NCBI GenBank assembly: GCA_963691815.1
Contig: OY829648.1
Span: 29,766,383-29,830,382 of the forward strand
Direction: 5' to 3'
Source: Echiichthys vipera
Lineage: Eukaryota > Chordata > Actinopteri > Perciformes > Trachinidae
Length of the DNA: 64,000 bases
Part shown: one piece after another, positions 21,361-34,599 of the stretch
How positions within the stretch are numbered: position 1 is the stretch's first letter
How the letters are laid out: each line of letters begins with the position of its first letter
The notes under the pieces: generated by a model
What the model was told of the DNA's origin: nothing
The model's input: the letters and a program-made list of their open reading frames with translations, nothing else
The model's database searches: none
Made by a program: the position numbers and the translations under genes

Positions 21361-21479
21361 GGTGCCCCTACAAATATGCAGTACCCTTAAATGTAATCAC
21401 AATTTATTAATTTAGCTGACGGTTGATGGTTGAATGTACAAAAATATTACACAAAATCAATCAAATAAGCAAAACGGCT

Positions 21480-21715
21480 TCAAGTGCTGCATTTCAGAAG
21501 AGACATTTTTTTTTATTTTTACATGGGCTAAGGTGGAAGATTTGAACATGTCCTTGAAGTAGGATTTGTCTGGGCCATTTGCAGCGTGGTAGGCATTTAC
21601 TAATGAGTTAGACAAGATTTGAGCAGCCACTGGTTGCCAGTGCAGAGTGCGGAAGAGCTGTGTAGAGTGGGAGAACCTGAGTAGGTTGAAGAAGACCGGC
21701 TGGGTCTTCTTCAAA
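21480..21715 (-). pseudogene. Small fragment of a LINE ORF2 C-terminal region
   Basis: Minus-strand reading LLRFSHSTQLFRTLHWQPVA and later HAANGPDKSYFKDMF resembles the SLHWLPV-x-x-RI ... NGxAPxYL block that follows the RT in L2-type fish LINEs. A single short block, so only a moderate call. Confidence 0.45.
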
Positions 21716-21935
21716 CCAGCTGGTCTTCAACCAGCTGGTTTGAAGGTAAGACTAGTCAAAGACCAGATGGTGGAAAGTCAGACCAGATCGACCGAAGACC
21801 AGGCGGGTTGAAGACCAGCTGGGTCGAAGGCCAGCCAGGTCAAAGACCAGCTGGAGTGAAGGTCAGACAGGTTGAAGGCCAGACGTGTGAAAGGCCAGGC
21901 GGTGTAATGCGAGATGGGTTGAAGACCAGCCGGGC
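21692..21935. repeat. Diverged minisatellite, unit about 16 bp (GACCAGCTGGGTTGAA)
   Basis: About twelve imperfect units phased on GACCAG/GCCAG...GAAG. The left end (21692-21745) is different: it holds inverted copies (CTTCAAACCAGCTGGTCTTC) so it can fold on ACCAGCTGGT palindromes. Confidence 0.8.
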
Positions 21936-21939
21936 TGTT

Positions 21940-22790
21940 GCATTTTACTGTAGGCCTACTGTACCTGACATATTAAAATAAGCCCCTTTCGTACAGAGAT
22001 TCCCCAACAGCGCTACAATAAAGGCGCTGGCTTTTTGTCTTTCTGCACCGTTGATCAAACAGTTGAACAGGACCCAACTGCTAACTTTATATATCATAGT
22101 AGCACAAATGTCAGTTGAGAGGACAGAAACGAACTGCAGCGGGGCAACACCCAACTACACTTGTGTGTGTGTTTGAGAGAGGAAGACAGAGAAGGGAAGA
22201 GAGGGTGGCCTATTTTTAAGCAATGTTTATGTGTTTTCTACAAGTTACTGATAATGCTAATATTCCTCTGAGTGCTGCTTTGTCAATTTTGACCCTCCTG
22301 GGAACCTGACGGCTCAGAGGTTTGAGAAATGTTTAACAAGTTGTGTGAACCTATCAGGAGTGTGACTTTTGACTTGTTTTTGCTATAGTCACTAAAAGCA
22401 TCTGGAAGTTATGAGACAAAATCGGCTTTGGAACAGACTTGTCTGATCAGAGACTCGCTAAAAAGAGATTTAACTGGGACATTCCGCATAGTCATCCCTG
22501 GGCAAATTAGGGGAAATCTCTATCTTACTCTAATGATTTATCATTCATTTCCCAGAACAGATGACTTTGTGATATTTAGTAGATAAGGAGCTAAATATTT
22601 CTCATCTATAAAATCTGGTTTGTTGATATATGGTATTAACCTAAATTATAGACTTAGTGTATCATAAAAAACAGCTACAATGTAGAACTTTATGTGAAGC
22701 ATATTTTAAAGAAAAGACAAAGATCCCTGTGTGCATAATTATGCTCAGGAACGTCAGCATTAGCTCTTGAGACCAGCAAGTTTAATACCA
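21940..22790. other. Intronic sequence, no feature recognised
   Basis: Nothing supported on either strand. Confidence 0.5.
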
Positions 22791-22794
22791 CTCC

Positions 22795-22796
<2 letters not shown>

Positions 22797-22847
<51 letters not shown>

Positions 22848-22886
22848 TGTGTATGTGCATGCATAGCATGTCGTTTGCTTTCTGTA

Positions 22887-22924
<38 letters not shown>

Positions 22925-22950
22925 TGTGTGTGAGAGAGAGAGAGAGAGAG
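22797..22950. repeat. Two (GT)n tracts followed by (GA)n
   Basis: (GT)n at about 22797-22842 and 22889-22931, separated by a GCATGCATAGCATG-containing spacer, ending in (GA)9. Confidence 0.95.
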
Positions 22951-23071
22951 TGTGAGTGTACATGTTTAGTTGGAGAGTGTATTGAAGTTGATGCTCAAGC
23001 TGGCTGGCTGGACACTGGACATGAGTTATTCCTCTGCATAAAAGTCCAAAACAGCAGCCACACACACAAAC

Positions 23072-23198
<127 letters not shown>

Positions 23199-23494
23199 AT
23201 GCTCTGCATCCTGCAGTGTTCTGTCGAGCATCCAAGTTGTTGGCTGCAGAGTGTAGAATCAAATATCATATTCAGAAACCTGCAAAATAACCCTTCTGTC
23301 AAAATCTTCCCATTTACGGTTTATTCTAAAAACTGGCAACAATGCTAAAGGTAAACAGTAAAATTACAAACCACGCTACTATTTGTTAAAAAACTACTAT
23401 CCATAGCCATCCTGTTCACATTCCTAAGGTGTCAAAAACGCTGTTTTGTCACGGCACTTATTTGATACTGAATGAACCTCACTGGGATTTCAAC

Positions 23495-23691
23495 TAGTGA
23501 TGTCAACATGACGCTTCATGAAGCATTAGTTGTATTTGTTGAGCCCACTAGATGGAGCTCTTGGTTTAAAGAAAAAGACTCAATGAATGGTGATTCAGTG
23601 TGTTTTCAACCCTTTGTTGAACAGAGTGCTCCATCTATTGGACTCAAACAACAAAGAAAAGGCTTCATGAAGCTTCATTTGGACATCACTA
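23495..23691 (+). mobile_element. hAT-type MITE, copy A (197 bp)
   Basis: Terminal inverted repeats TAGTGATGTCAACATGACG... and ...CTTCATTTGGACATCACTA, extended inside by GCTTCATGAAGC. Flanks ATTTCAAC (23487-23494) and CTTTCAAT (23692-23699) agree at 6 of 8 positions, an 8-bp target duplication. The open frame across it is a by-product. Its inside matches copy B in reverse orientation. Confidence 0.85.
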
Positions 23692-23699
23692 CTTTCAAT

Positions 23700-24414
23700 T
23701 ATAAACCCAGCTATGGCAATACTAGGTGCTCAGAGCATGTACTCCAGGATTTAAAGAGCAACAAAGTTTTAATAGGGACAACGTCTGGGTGGTGAATGGG
23801 TCAAACAATCTCAGGACTTTCACGAGGAGACTGTGGTTCATGTCCAGTGCATCCATTTAGTTGTGTTACAAATGCACTTGTTATAACCTCACGCGTGATC
23901 TTTCCCTAACCCCAACAAATGGTCTTGTCACCTAAACATAACCACATTGTTTTGTTTGATTTCCCAACCTTACCTACATGTTCCCTGTGTTTGAAATGGT
24001 GACCCTAGTGGAGTGCTACAGTTTGATGCATGGAGCTACTCAGTGTGTTAACAAGCGACACCAAAGGGGTCCTGACGAATGACTTACGTGCAGAGTTGAT
24101 GAGTACAGGTTGGTTGTATCTTACAGGGCTACATCTTGACTTACCCTACTTGCCCTAGTTTACCTCCATATAAGATGGCAACTAATCTGGCAAAACAATT
24201 AGCTTGTTTTCAACTTGAATGACTGCAAAATGCCCCCAAACTGGATTTATTCATTCCCTTTAGATCTAAAGTAATCTTTAATCTTGTAATCTGATGTGTT
24301 TTTTGTTCTTACTTCTCTCTTGAAAAGGAAATCTCAATCTTAGCAAGATACCTGATTAAATACTGCACACCCTCATCACCACCATCACCGCCATTATATC
24401 ACCATCAGTGGTAC
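23700..24414. other. Intron next to the exon, no feature recognised
   Basis: Nothing supported apart from a CACCATCACC-rich stretch near 24372-24410. Confidence 0.5.
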
Positions 24415-24508
24415 CTTTGAGTTTGTTTTGAACATCCAGGGCAATGTCCAGAGGGTAGAATGGCAGCACAGGATCATTGACCAGGCGGAGAATGGCTTCT
24501 GCTGTCAT
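24415..24508 (-). CDS. naaladl2: Internal exon of NAALADL2-like M28B/glutamate carboxypeptidase II family protein
   Basis: Minus-strand 94-nt exon: acceptor CTGTATTTCTACAG before base 24508, donor AAAG|GTACCA after base 24415. It encodes 31 codons, MTAEAILRLVNDPVLPFYPL then DIALDVQNKLK, plus one base (phase 1), which joins the exon at 2650-2848 to give Asp. The ATG is an internal codon, not a start. The pattern (E-x-I-L-x-(L/I)-x-(N)-(D/E)-PVLPF-x-x-LDIAL-(D/E)-VQ) is what I remember just upstream of the RPANDPKER segment of NAALADL2; glutamate carboxypeptidase II and transferrin receptor have related but clearly different sequence. No exon is seen between the two over 21.6 kb, and none to the right. 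Confidence 0.8.
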
Positions 24509-24522
24509 CTGTAGAAATACAG

Positions 24523-25586
24523 ACGAAAGAAATTAAAGTTGTGGGTTTGGGACGTTTTGCGATGAATTACCCAGGAAATGTGCAGGTAAACAGTTTCAGT
24601 AGTGCTTGATGCGTTTCAAAGACTTTTCCACAGGGGGACAGTAAGGCATGTCTCAAGATACATAACAAGATGAAGATACCAAATAAACAACATGCATATA
24701 CATTAATTTGTCACCCCAACAGCAGCTCTCTATATTCAGGCAACAGTTGACTATGAAAGTTAATTATTGACCTCAGACAAAATGATCTTGATTCAGTGTT
24801 TACTTACTTACTGTTTCCTGTGTGTCAGTAATGATAACTGAGTAAGCTCATATGAGGACAGGGTTAACTTGAAAACTCCAGGAAAAGGCTAGTGAGTAGA
24901 CCAGGGACAGAATCAACGCTAAATGGTCTTAATTGAAATGATTTTGATCAAATTCGACTCTTAGCAGCTTTATGAATCTGTCAAGTCAACACTATGGAAC
25001 AGCTATCAGATAACTTAGACTTTGTAAGTGTAAATAGATAACTGTCAGTTTTAACTTACAGTTATGAGGGAAGCTTGACTGCACAATTTAATGGCACAAG
25101 CAGTGTTTAAATTGGTTCTGTATAAGCCTCATTTTCACTATGCAATCTGTGTGCCGCAGGGTACGAACTCCCGGGAAATAAAGGCTGCTTTACGGCACAG
25201 AGAAAGAGAAAGCGCTTGAGGTGTGCCTGAAGGTTATAAAATAATAACACAGAGGCTCCGCAAACTCTTTATTGCCTTCCACATTACAGCTTCACTACTT
25301 CCGTTCTTACCTTTAACAATAAAAGCTCTAGAGATACAACATTATACAGCATCACTGCTTACCAGAGAGCATTTAATTAAGAGGCAACTCAACAAAACAG
25401 CTTATAGTAGCTATTCCCAGGTAGTGTAAATGGCGGATGATGGGAGTGACTGTGGAAACTATTGTTACCCAGCAAAGGAAAAGCCTCGTCGACAGGAAGC
25501 AAATAATATCTAGATCAGGAAGAAACCTCTCTACTTATTAATACTACAACTTGTTTGGTTGTTTCTTGCTTTGGGGAGTAGACAGG
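24523..25586. other. Intronic sequence upstream of the exon
   Basis: No gene seen. 25110-25185 resembles 8388-8445 (see findings). Confidence 0.5.
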
Positions 25587-25594
25587 ATGCTAGC

Positions 25595-25790
25595 TACTGA
25601 TGTCCAAATGAAGCTTCATGAAGCATTTTCTTTGTTGTTTGAGTCCATAAGATGAAGCTCTCTGTTCAACAAAGGGTTGAAAACACACTGAATCACCATG
25701 CATTCAGCATTTTCTTTAAACCAAGAGCTCCATCTAGTGGGCTCAACAAATACGACTAATGCTTTATGAAGCTTTATTTGAACATCACTA
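25595..25790 (-). mobile_element. hAT-type MITE, copy B (196 bp)
   Basis: TIRs TACTGATGTCCAAATGAAG and ...CTTTATTTGAACATCACTA. Flanks ATGCTAGC (25587-25594) and CTGCTAGC (25791-25798) agree at 7 of 8 positions. The inside is the reverse complement of copy A (for instance GAGCTCCATCTAGTGGGCTC here versus GAGCCCACTAGATGGAGCTC in copy A). Confidence 0.88.
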
Positions 25791-25799
25791 CTGCTAGCT

Positions 25800-27730
25800 G
25801 TAGCCATATTGCTAACGAAAACGTAAAAAATAAAATGCCTGACTGGATCAATGGACAGAAAACGAGATCTGGTTGGTTTTGCGACTGTGGCACCAAAAAA
25901 AAGCAGAAAAACTCTTTCAACATAAAGATCTATTCTGTATAAACTTAATGTGCTGTTTAGATGGTAATCTTTCTCATGCTTCCATTTCTGCTTTGCTTTT
26001 GTCTTCTCTTTGTCTTCGTTGCTTTTACTGTGGCTTGTTCTGCTGTGGACACCTGGCAATGATACATTTTTCGCACACCATATTTTAAAGATATTCTGTC
26101 ATTACCATTTGCACAAATTAACATCTACATCCCGTTTCTCACTCTCTACAAAACTTAGTCATTAGTCTTTTTTTATTTGGTTTTTTTTTTACTATAGAAC
26201 AGTGACATATATGTTGTGTTAGTATTCCTATTTTTCTGATTCATGGTCTTGACACATCTCGTTACAAGTTGGTTGTTTTTCTTCTTCTAGGATCTGGTGC
26301 ATTGTTGTATTGGTATCAAAGCTGTACAATCCAGGCATAATTTCAATTGCTACTCAGTGTTTTTACTCAAGTGCCTCTTCTCCTTCAAGGATGTTATCCA
26401 TATTCGGCAGCAACACAGATTTACAGCGATTTTCAAAATAAATGTGTACCCCACTAACAATAAGAAAATACATCACGTCCATCTACACTCCTCCTGTGAG
26501 TTTTCAACACCTGCCTTTGGATTCTGAACGGTACTTAGGAAGAAGCAGAAATTCAATCAGTCACTTCATGTTGTGTCTTGTCCTCCACGCTGTCGCAGGT
26601 CTCAGATCTGATTATTCACCGCGCACCTTTGTGGTCCAGAATGTAAATTGAAAATCTGAGAGCCCACGCAGCATTTTACTTTTCATACTGATTAGACAAC
26701 AGCTGTCATGTTAGAGAAAAACAAATAATTGGCACACCCTTAGCTGCAGTGCGAGCAAACATTTATGGATTCCCCTCTTTGTACTGGCAACCCCATTGGA
26801 GCAGACTGGTCCAAATCACAGAGTGTCTGTTTGGCTCTGCCCACGGTGAATTGTCTGTCATCTTGATGCAAACAGTTCACTGATGTGGCCACTCTCTCAG
26901 CAGGTAGAGGACTTGGCATTGGAATTATATTTGAGTATCACACCACCGCAGCCCGCTGCTCACCAACTACTCTTCTGGGATTATTGATGTATTGATCCCC
27001 CTTTTCCACACCTAGACTGTATCAATCTCAAAGGAAATACACCCCTCGCTGCACTGCAAGAAAATTGTATTTCTCAGTGCCACACTATAATTGGAATAAC
27101 CTTTATCAGCCAAGGACATCACATGCATGATTTACCCTGAGCTACATTTATTTTCACACTACAAAGATTCAGCGTCCTTCATGATACAGAGATTCTCTTT
27201 TTGCCCTTCTATCCTCTGTAACTTCTCCCTCGTATTCAGACTGAAATTAGCACACCCTATATGTCACCCGTCATGATTCAATTCAAAGTGCTTGGATAGG
27301 ATATGGTGGGATGTATATGCTCGACAACAGTGATCTAAGTATCTTGCCGTATTTGAGGAATTGAAGAAAAAGGGGGAAAAAATGAACAGAGTGGTGTTGC
27401 TGCTGATTGGGTAAAACCTCTGACAAAGAAAACATACTCAAAGCCTGTTGCACACCACTGCACCAAATAGTCGACCAAGCACTGGTCAACCAAAAACTCA
27501 TTAGCCTGCCAAAATTCCATTAGTTCAATCAATCGCAGGAAAAAAAACAAAAACATTTGGAGCCGTGTATTCATGTCTATGTGGCTGCCAGCTGGCCTAA
27601 AAGGCTGGAGGGCTTTTAATTTGAAGGGCCAGATACAGGAAGTTGTGAAACTCACTCACTGTCTGTGTTTTTGTTTTTTTAACAATGCAGGTCCCTTCGA
27701 CATCGCGGTTAGACAGTTAATAATTGATAG
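25800..27730. other. Intronic sequence, no feature recognised
   Basis: Nothing supported on either strand. Confidence 0.5.
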
Positions 27731-27736
27731 CCAATC

Positions 27737-27884
27737 ATGTCGGGAAAGACGTCTAAAATATGGGATCACTTTGAAAAGAACAAGGATGACCCCAAAAAGG
27801 GCACATGCAAACTTTGCAAGAAAAACTTTGCCTATAGAAAAAAAAAACCACATTTGCTCCATAACAGAAGAATGTGGGGAATAG
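27737..27884 (+). pseudogene. BED-type zinc finger fragment (hAT transposase or ZBED-like)
   Basis: From ATG 27737: MSGKTSKIWDHFEKNKDD, then GTCKLCKKNFAYRKKK and LLHNRRMW. The aromatic W-x-x-F start, the C-x2-C pair and an L-x-x-H block fit a BED finger, the DNA-binding head of hAT transposases and ZBED proteins. The distal part is degraded (expected H-L-x-x-x-H not intact) and nothing of the hAT catalytic core follows; the sequence runs into a GT-rich and CA-rich region. A splice-like AATGCAG lies just upstream at about 27685. Confidence 0.7.
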
Positions 27885-28018
27885 TAAAGGTCAGTATGCA
27901 ATACAGCTTATCTGTGTGTATGTGTGTGTGTTCCAGCTGACCTGCCTAATTCCTGGCCAGCGAGCCTCAAGTCTGTCTTCAAATGAGCAGACTCTTGGAT
28001 GATAACCTCAGTTTTGGC

Positions 28019-28898
<880 letters not shown>

Positions 28899-28913
28899 GT
28901 GTGTGAGTGTGTG

Positions 28914-28963
<50 letters not shown>

Positions 28964-29016
28964 TGTGTGTGTGTGTGTGCGTGTGTGTGTGTGTGTGTGT
29001 TTGTGTATGTGTGTGT
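28899..29016. repeat. (GT)n microsatellite, interrupted
   Basis: GT repeats with single-base interruptions. Confidence 0.95.
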
Positions 29017-29726
29017 GGGCAATTTTCTGTTTGTCTCTGTCTATGTGTTAACCCAAAGACCATATGAAGGATGGCAGCATTTGTAGCATCTGTGCTCTAT
29101 TATTTTTTTGTTTGTACATGTTCATCACATTTAATAAGCTAAGGCCATTGAGTTTCAGGGAGGAAAATAAGACTTGTACCATTTTTTTCTGGTTCAAACT
29201 TGAAACCGGTCAATACAATGGTTAAAAACGTTCTGTAATAGTCACATAGAACTGTTAAATGTCTGTGTTTTTAATGACTCCAGTGAGCTCCTCCAGAGCT
29301 AAACTATAGGCAGGCATAAAGCTCTACGTTACTAATGATCAATTATGTTATCTCTTTAGTAAAAGTCATATCACATAGACGACAATTGTCTTTTAAGATT
29401 TCATGTGGCATTTTCTTTTGCGGGGAATTATACATTTTAATGTCAGGGCTCCCCACTTGCAAATGTTTCACCAAAACAAGTTCCCTTGTGACATTAATCT
29501 ACAGAGGCACAGTTGCTGCATCAGGGGCTTAGCTTTGCACGGTACAATTGTGATTGGTTTAAAGAAATACAACAGCCGACAGCCAGACCTTTCTCCAGTG
29601 CTGTCATCCTGCAAAATGTTAAGACATTTGTCGATAGGTATTTGGTATAGATTATAATCTATAGATTGCAATCTAGTCTTGGTAATCATGTTGTTGTTTA
29701 ATGGTAATGATCCATCAAGTTCATTA
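29017..29726. other. Intronic sequence, no feature recognised
   Basis: Nothing supported. Confidence 0.5.
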
Positions 29727-30178
29727 ACCTTGTTTCCACCAAGCAGTCCGGTTTGGTTCAGTTCAGTTTAGTTTAGTTTATTACATTAGAACAGTTATTT
29801 TTCTATGTTTCCATTGTCAAAAGTTGTAGATGGTACAAATCGAACGGCTCCATTCAGAGTACACTGATTCAATACTAAAATGTGGAGCTGGAAACACTGC
29901 AGTCCGTGCGTATGTTTCTCTGCATTGAAAAGGTTGTTTTTATCTTGTTGCATAACACATGGCTGTCCAAGGGTTCCGTTGCACGTCTGACTAATGTAGG
30001 CGGAAACAACACTCTAATTACGTGGTTGACTTGACTCTTACCATCCAGTAACAGCCCTGCCTACATTTAAGAGAACCGTCTGCTGTGGAAATACAAAAGA
30101 GAACTATTGTTTATCTACACGTCCGTATGGATTACATGCAGCTCTTAAGGTACTATACTGAAAGTGATGGAAACGCAG
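29727..30178. mobile_element. Possible ancient DNA-transposon relic (MITE)
   Basis: The left end TTGTTTCCACCAAGCAGTCC and right end GTGATGGAAACGCAGC share a short inverted TTTCCA(C/T)CA. The left end goes on GGTTTGGTTCAGTTCAG, a wording I associate with a dispersed fish repeat. TIR too short for a firm call. Confidence 0.3.
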
Positions 30179-30179
30179 C

Positions 30180-31395
30180 TATTGAAGCATACTGACGCCT
30201 CAACTGTCGGCTCTGCTTCATTTAGTAATCGCACCCTCATTTGCCCCCTCGGGGAGCAACATATAAAATGTGACATATGGCAATGACATTTTAGCTAGCA
30301 TGAACAGCAGCACCAGTCAGAGCACTTGTGGCATGAAAGGGTCATATGAGTTGGAGAACTCGATCTTGACCGCCCCCTATGATGATAATGACCCTGAAGA
30401 TCACCTTACCAGTTTGAAACTTAGTGTTGGCTATTTTCTTCACGACTGAGGAGGGGACACAGGATTTGGCTTTAATGACCTTTCAGTCCAAGTAGACACA
30501 TAAAAGCTAGTTTTGAACAGTTTTGTAAAAATTACTTGTATTGACATAATACTATGTAAATGATGACTAAATTTTAAGATTTTTGACCGATAAACACAGT
30601 AAAGCGATAAACATCAGTAAAACAGTTAAAAACACATCTACACTCATGGGGTTGTATTTCTTATTGCAGAGCTTAAGTACTAACAATCTGTGTTTTAGCT
30701 GTGTCTGTGTGTCAGCTGTATGTGTGCTTGGCATACTATGTGTTGCTTCATAGTTTCTGGTGTGAGGGCCGTCCTACACACATTCCGTGGACGGCTGCCA
30801 ATCCGCTGAATGTGGAGTGTTTATCCAGGTCTCTCAGACGGGTGAACTGGAATTCAGTTGCCTGTCTGTTAATAATCGGTTAACAAGGGTCAGCTATTGG
30901 TTAAAATAAAAAGTCCAAATTAGCAACCCTACTGTACATATGACATCATTATATGTACAGTGCACAAACAGACAACGACAACAAAAAATCAACCCATGAG
31001 TAACCTCTAAAAGTTTCTTTCAAACGCTTTAAAATTGATGAGTTGGGTTTAAGAGACCAAAAATGGAAAGGTATATTTCGTTTCACACCTCTGTGCCTAT
31101 GTGATATCTGGCATCTTACTTAATCTCCCTAAGCAGCTGTCTCTATATAATACTACTTTGCTAGTATTTGGAAAATGGCCGACAGTGTACAGATCTGTTC
31201 TGCACCTCTCTGCGCTGTTGTCACTTCCACTGAAATCAATCTGGCAGGGGAAAGATTAGAGCATTGATTTGACGCTGGTGAGTAATACTACTGCAGAAAG
31301 CATACATCAAAAGCCTGTAATGTGGTGGGACAGAAAAGGCCGTTGATTTCTTATTTATGGCCTTATTTCTGGATCGTCTCTCTCTAAGGCAGAGG
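30180..31395. other. Intronic sequence, no feature recognised
   Basis: Nothing supported. Confidence 0.5.
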
Positions 31396-33425
<2,030 letters not shown>

Positions 33426-33429
33426 ACAA

Positions 33430-34595
33430 TGCCTGCAGTTGGAGTTGCTCGCCAGTTCAGTGCTGAACAAGGCAAGGATATGTCTCAGCACACAGTATCT
33501 CAACTAAAAGCCTACTTAGCACTGACCAAACCTCTCATCAGCAGAAAGAATAAAAAGGCGAGATTTGCCTTTGCTGAGGAGCATGTTGTGTAGACAGAGG
33601 AGAACTGGTCCAGAGTGCACTTCAGTGATGAGAGTACGTTCAATTTATTTGTGTCTGATAGGAAACATTATATTCGGCGTAGGACTGGGTAAGACTAAAC
33701 CCAAAGTATCTAAAGAAGTCAGTTAAATTTGGAGGAGGAAGTGCCATGGTTTGGGGGATGTTTTCTGCAGCAGCAGTTGGGCCTCTTGTACAGTTACATG
33801 GCAGGGTGAATGCAAATGTTTATGGGAACCTCCTTCAGCAATATGCAATACCTCCACTGCAATTGTCTCCCAATCAGCTGCAACTTTCATGAAAGACAAT
33901 GCCCCCTGTCACACTGTAAAACAGGTTAAGCAGTTATTTAAAGCTAAGAATATTGAAATAATGAAATGGCCAGGCCAGAGGCCAGAGTCTCTCCTTCCAG
34001 GCACTAGGAAGTGTCCTCAGCATCTCCATAAGTAACAGTGAGACTATTACTAATAAGAGCCAGCAGTGGGTCCCACGTTTTGTGGATTGCTGTCAAAGAT
34101 CCCCTGATGAAATGACCAGCCCAGTCCAGATCTAAACCCCATAGAGAGTCTCTGGAAAATTCTAGGCAACAAAGTACGGGCTAAGAAACCCCTTACAGTT
34201 ACTGAACTGTGGAAGAGACTGAGTCAGAATGGACCAAGATCAAACCAGAGCAGTGTGAGAAACTAGTGATGTCCTATGGCCGCAGATGTGCTGAAGTCAT
34301 TCAAAGCAAGGGCCTCCACATTTCCTATTCATTTTTTAATCCTATAGCCCAAAGAAAACATTGTTAAATATTCTCTTCTGACACAGTGGTTACTGTTCTC
34401 TAATTTTTGCTCACTGTGTTTTTCACAAAATAAAGGTTTTTGTTCAAGTGCCTTGGTTATTTAATAAAAACATGCCAGAACACCAGTAGTAGAGCCACAG
34501 CTGATATTCTATCAAATTGCGAGCGATAAAAAAGAATAGTATTTCAGAATAAATCAAGAGTTATTACTTTGTTCTCTAATTTTGATCTACAATGT
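33430..34595 (+). mobile_element. Tc1-like transposon, 5'-truncated and broken
   Basis: Transposase reading with frameshifts: SRKNKKARFAFAEEHVV, NWSRVHFSDESTFNLFVSD (first catalytic D at about 33630), MKDNAPCHTVKQVKQLFKA (second D near 33895), then the third catalytic position in a PDLNPIES block at 34126-34150. These are the DDE motifs of Tc1. The 3' part (34250-34595) includes AATAAAGG and the non-coding end also found at 19080-19395. About 140 bp of foreign sequence splits the segment between the second D and the E. No left terminal repeat was found. Confidence 0.85.
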
Positions 34596-34599
34596 AGTT

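Noticed and set aside
23472..23795. 107-codon plus frame
   Set aside because: It lies over MITE copy A; the reading is interrupted in copy B and has no family character.
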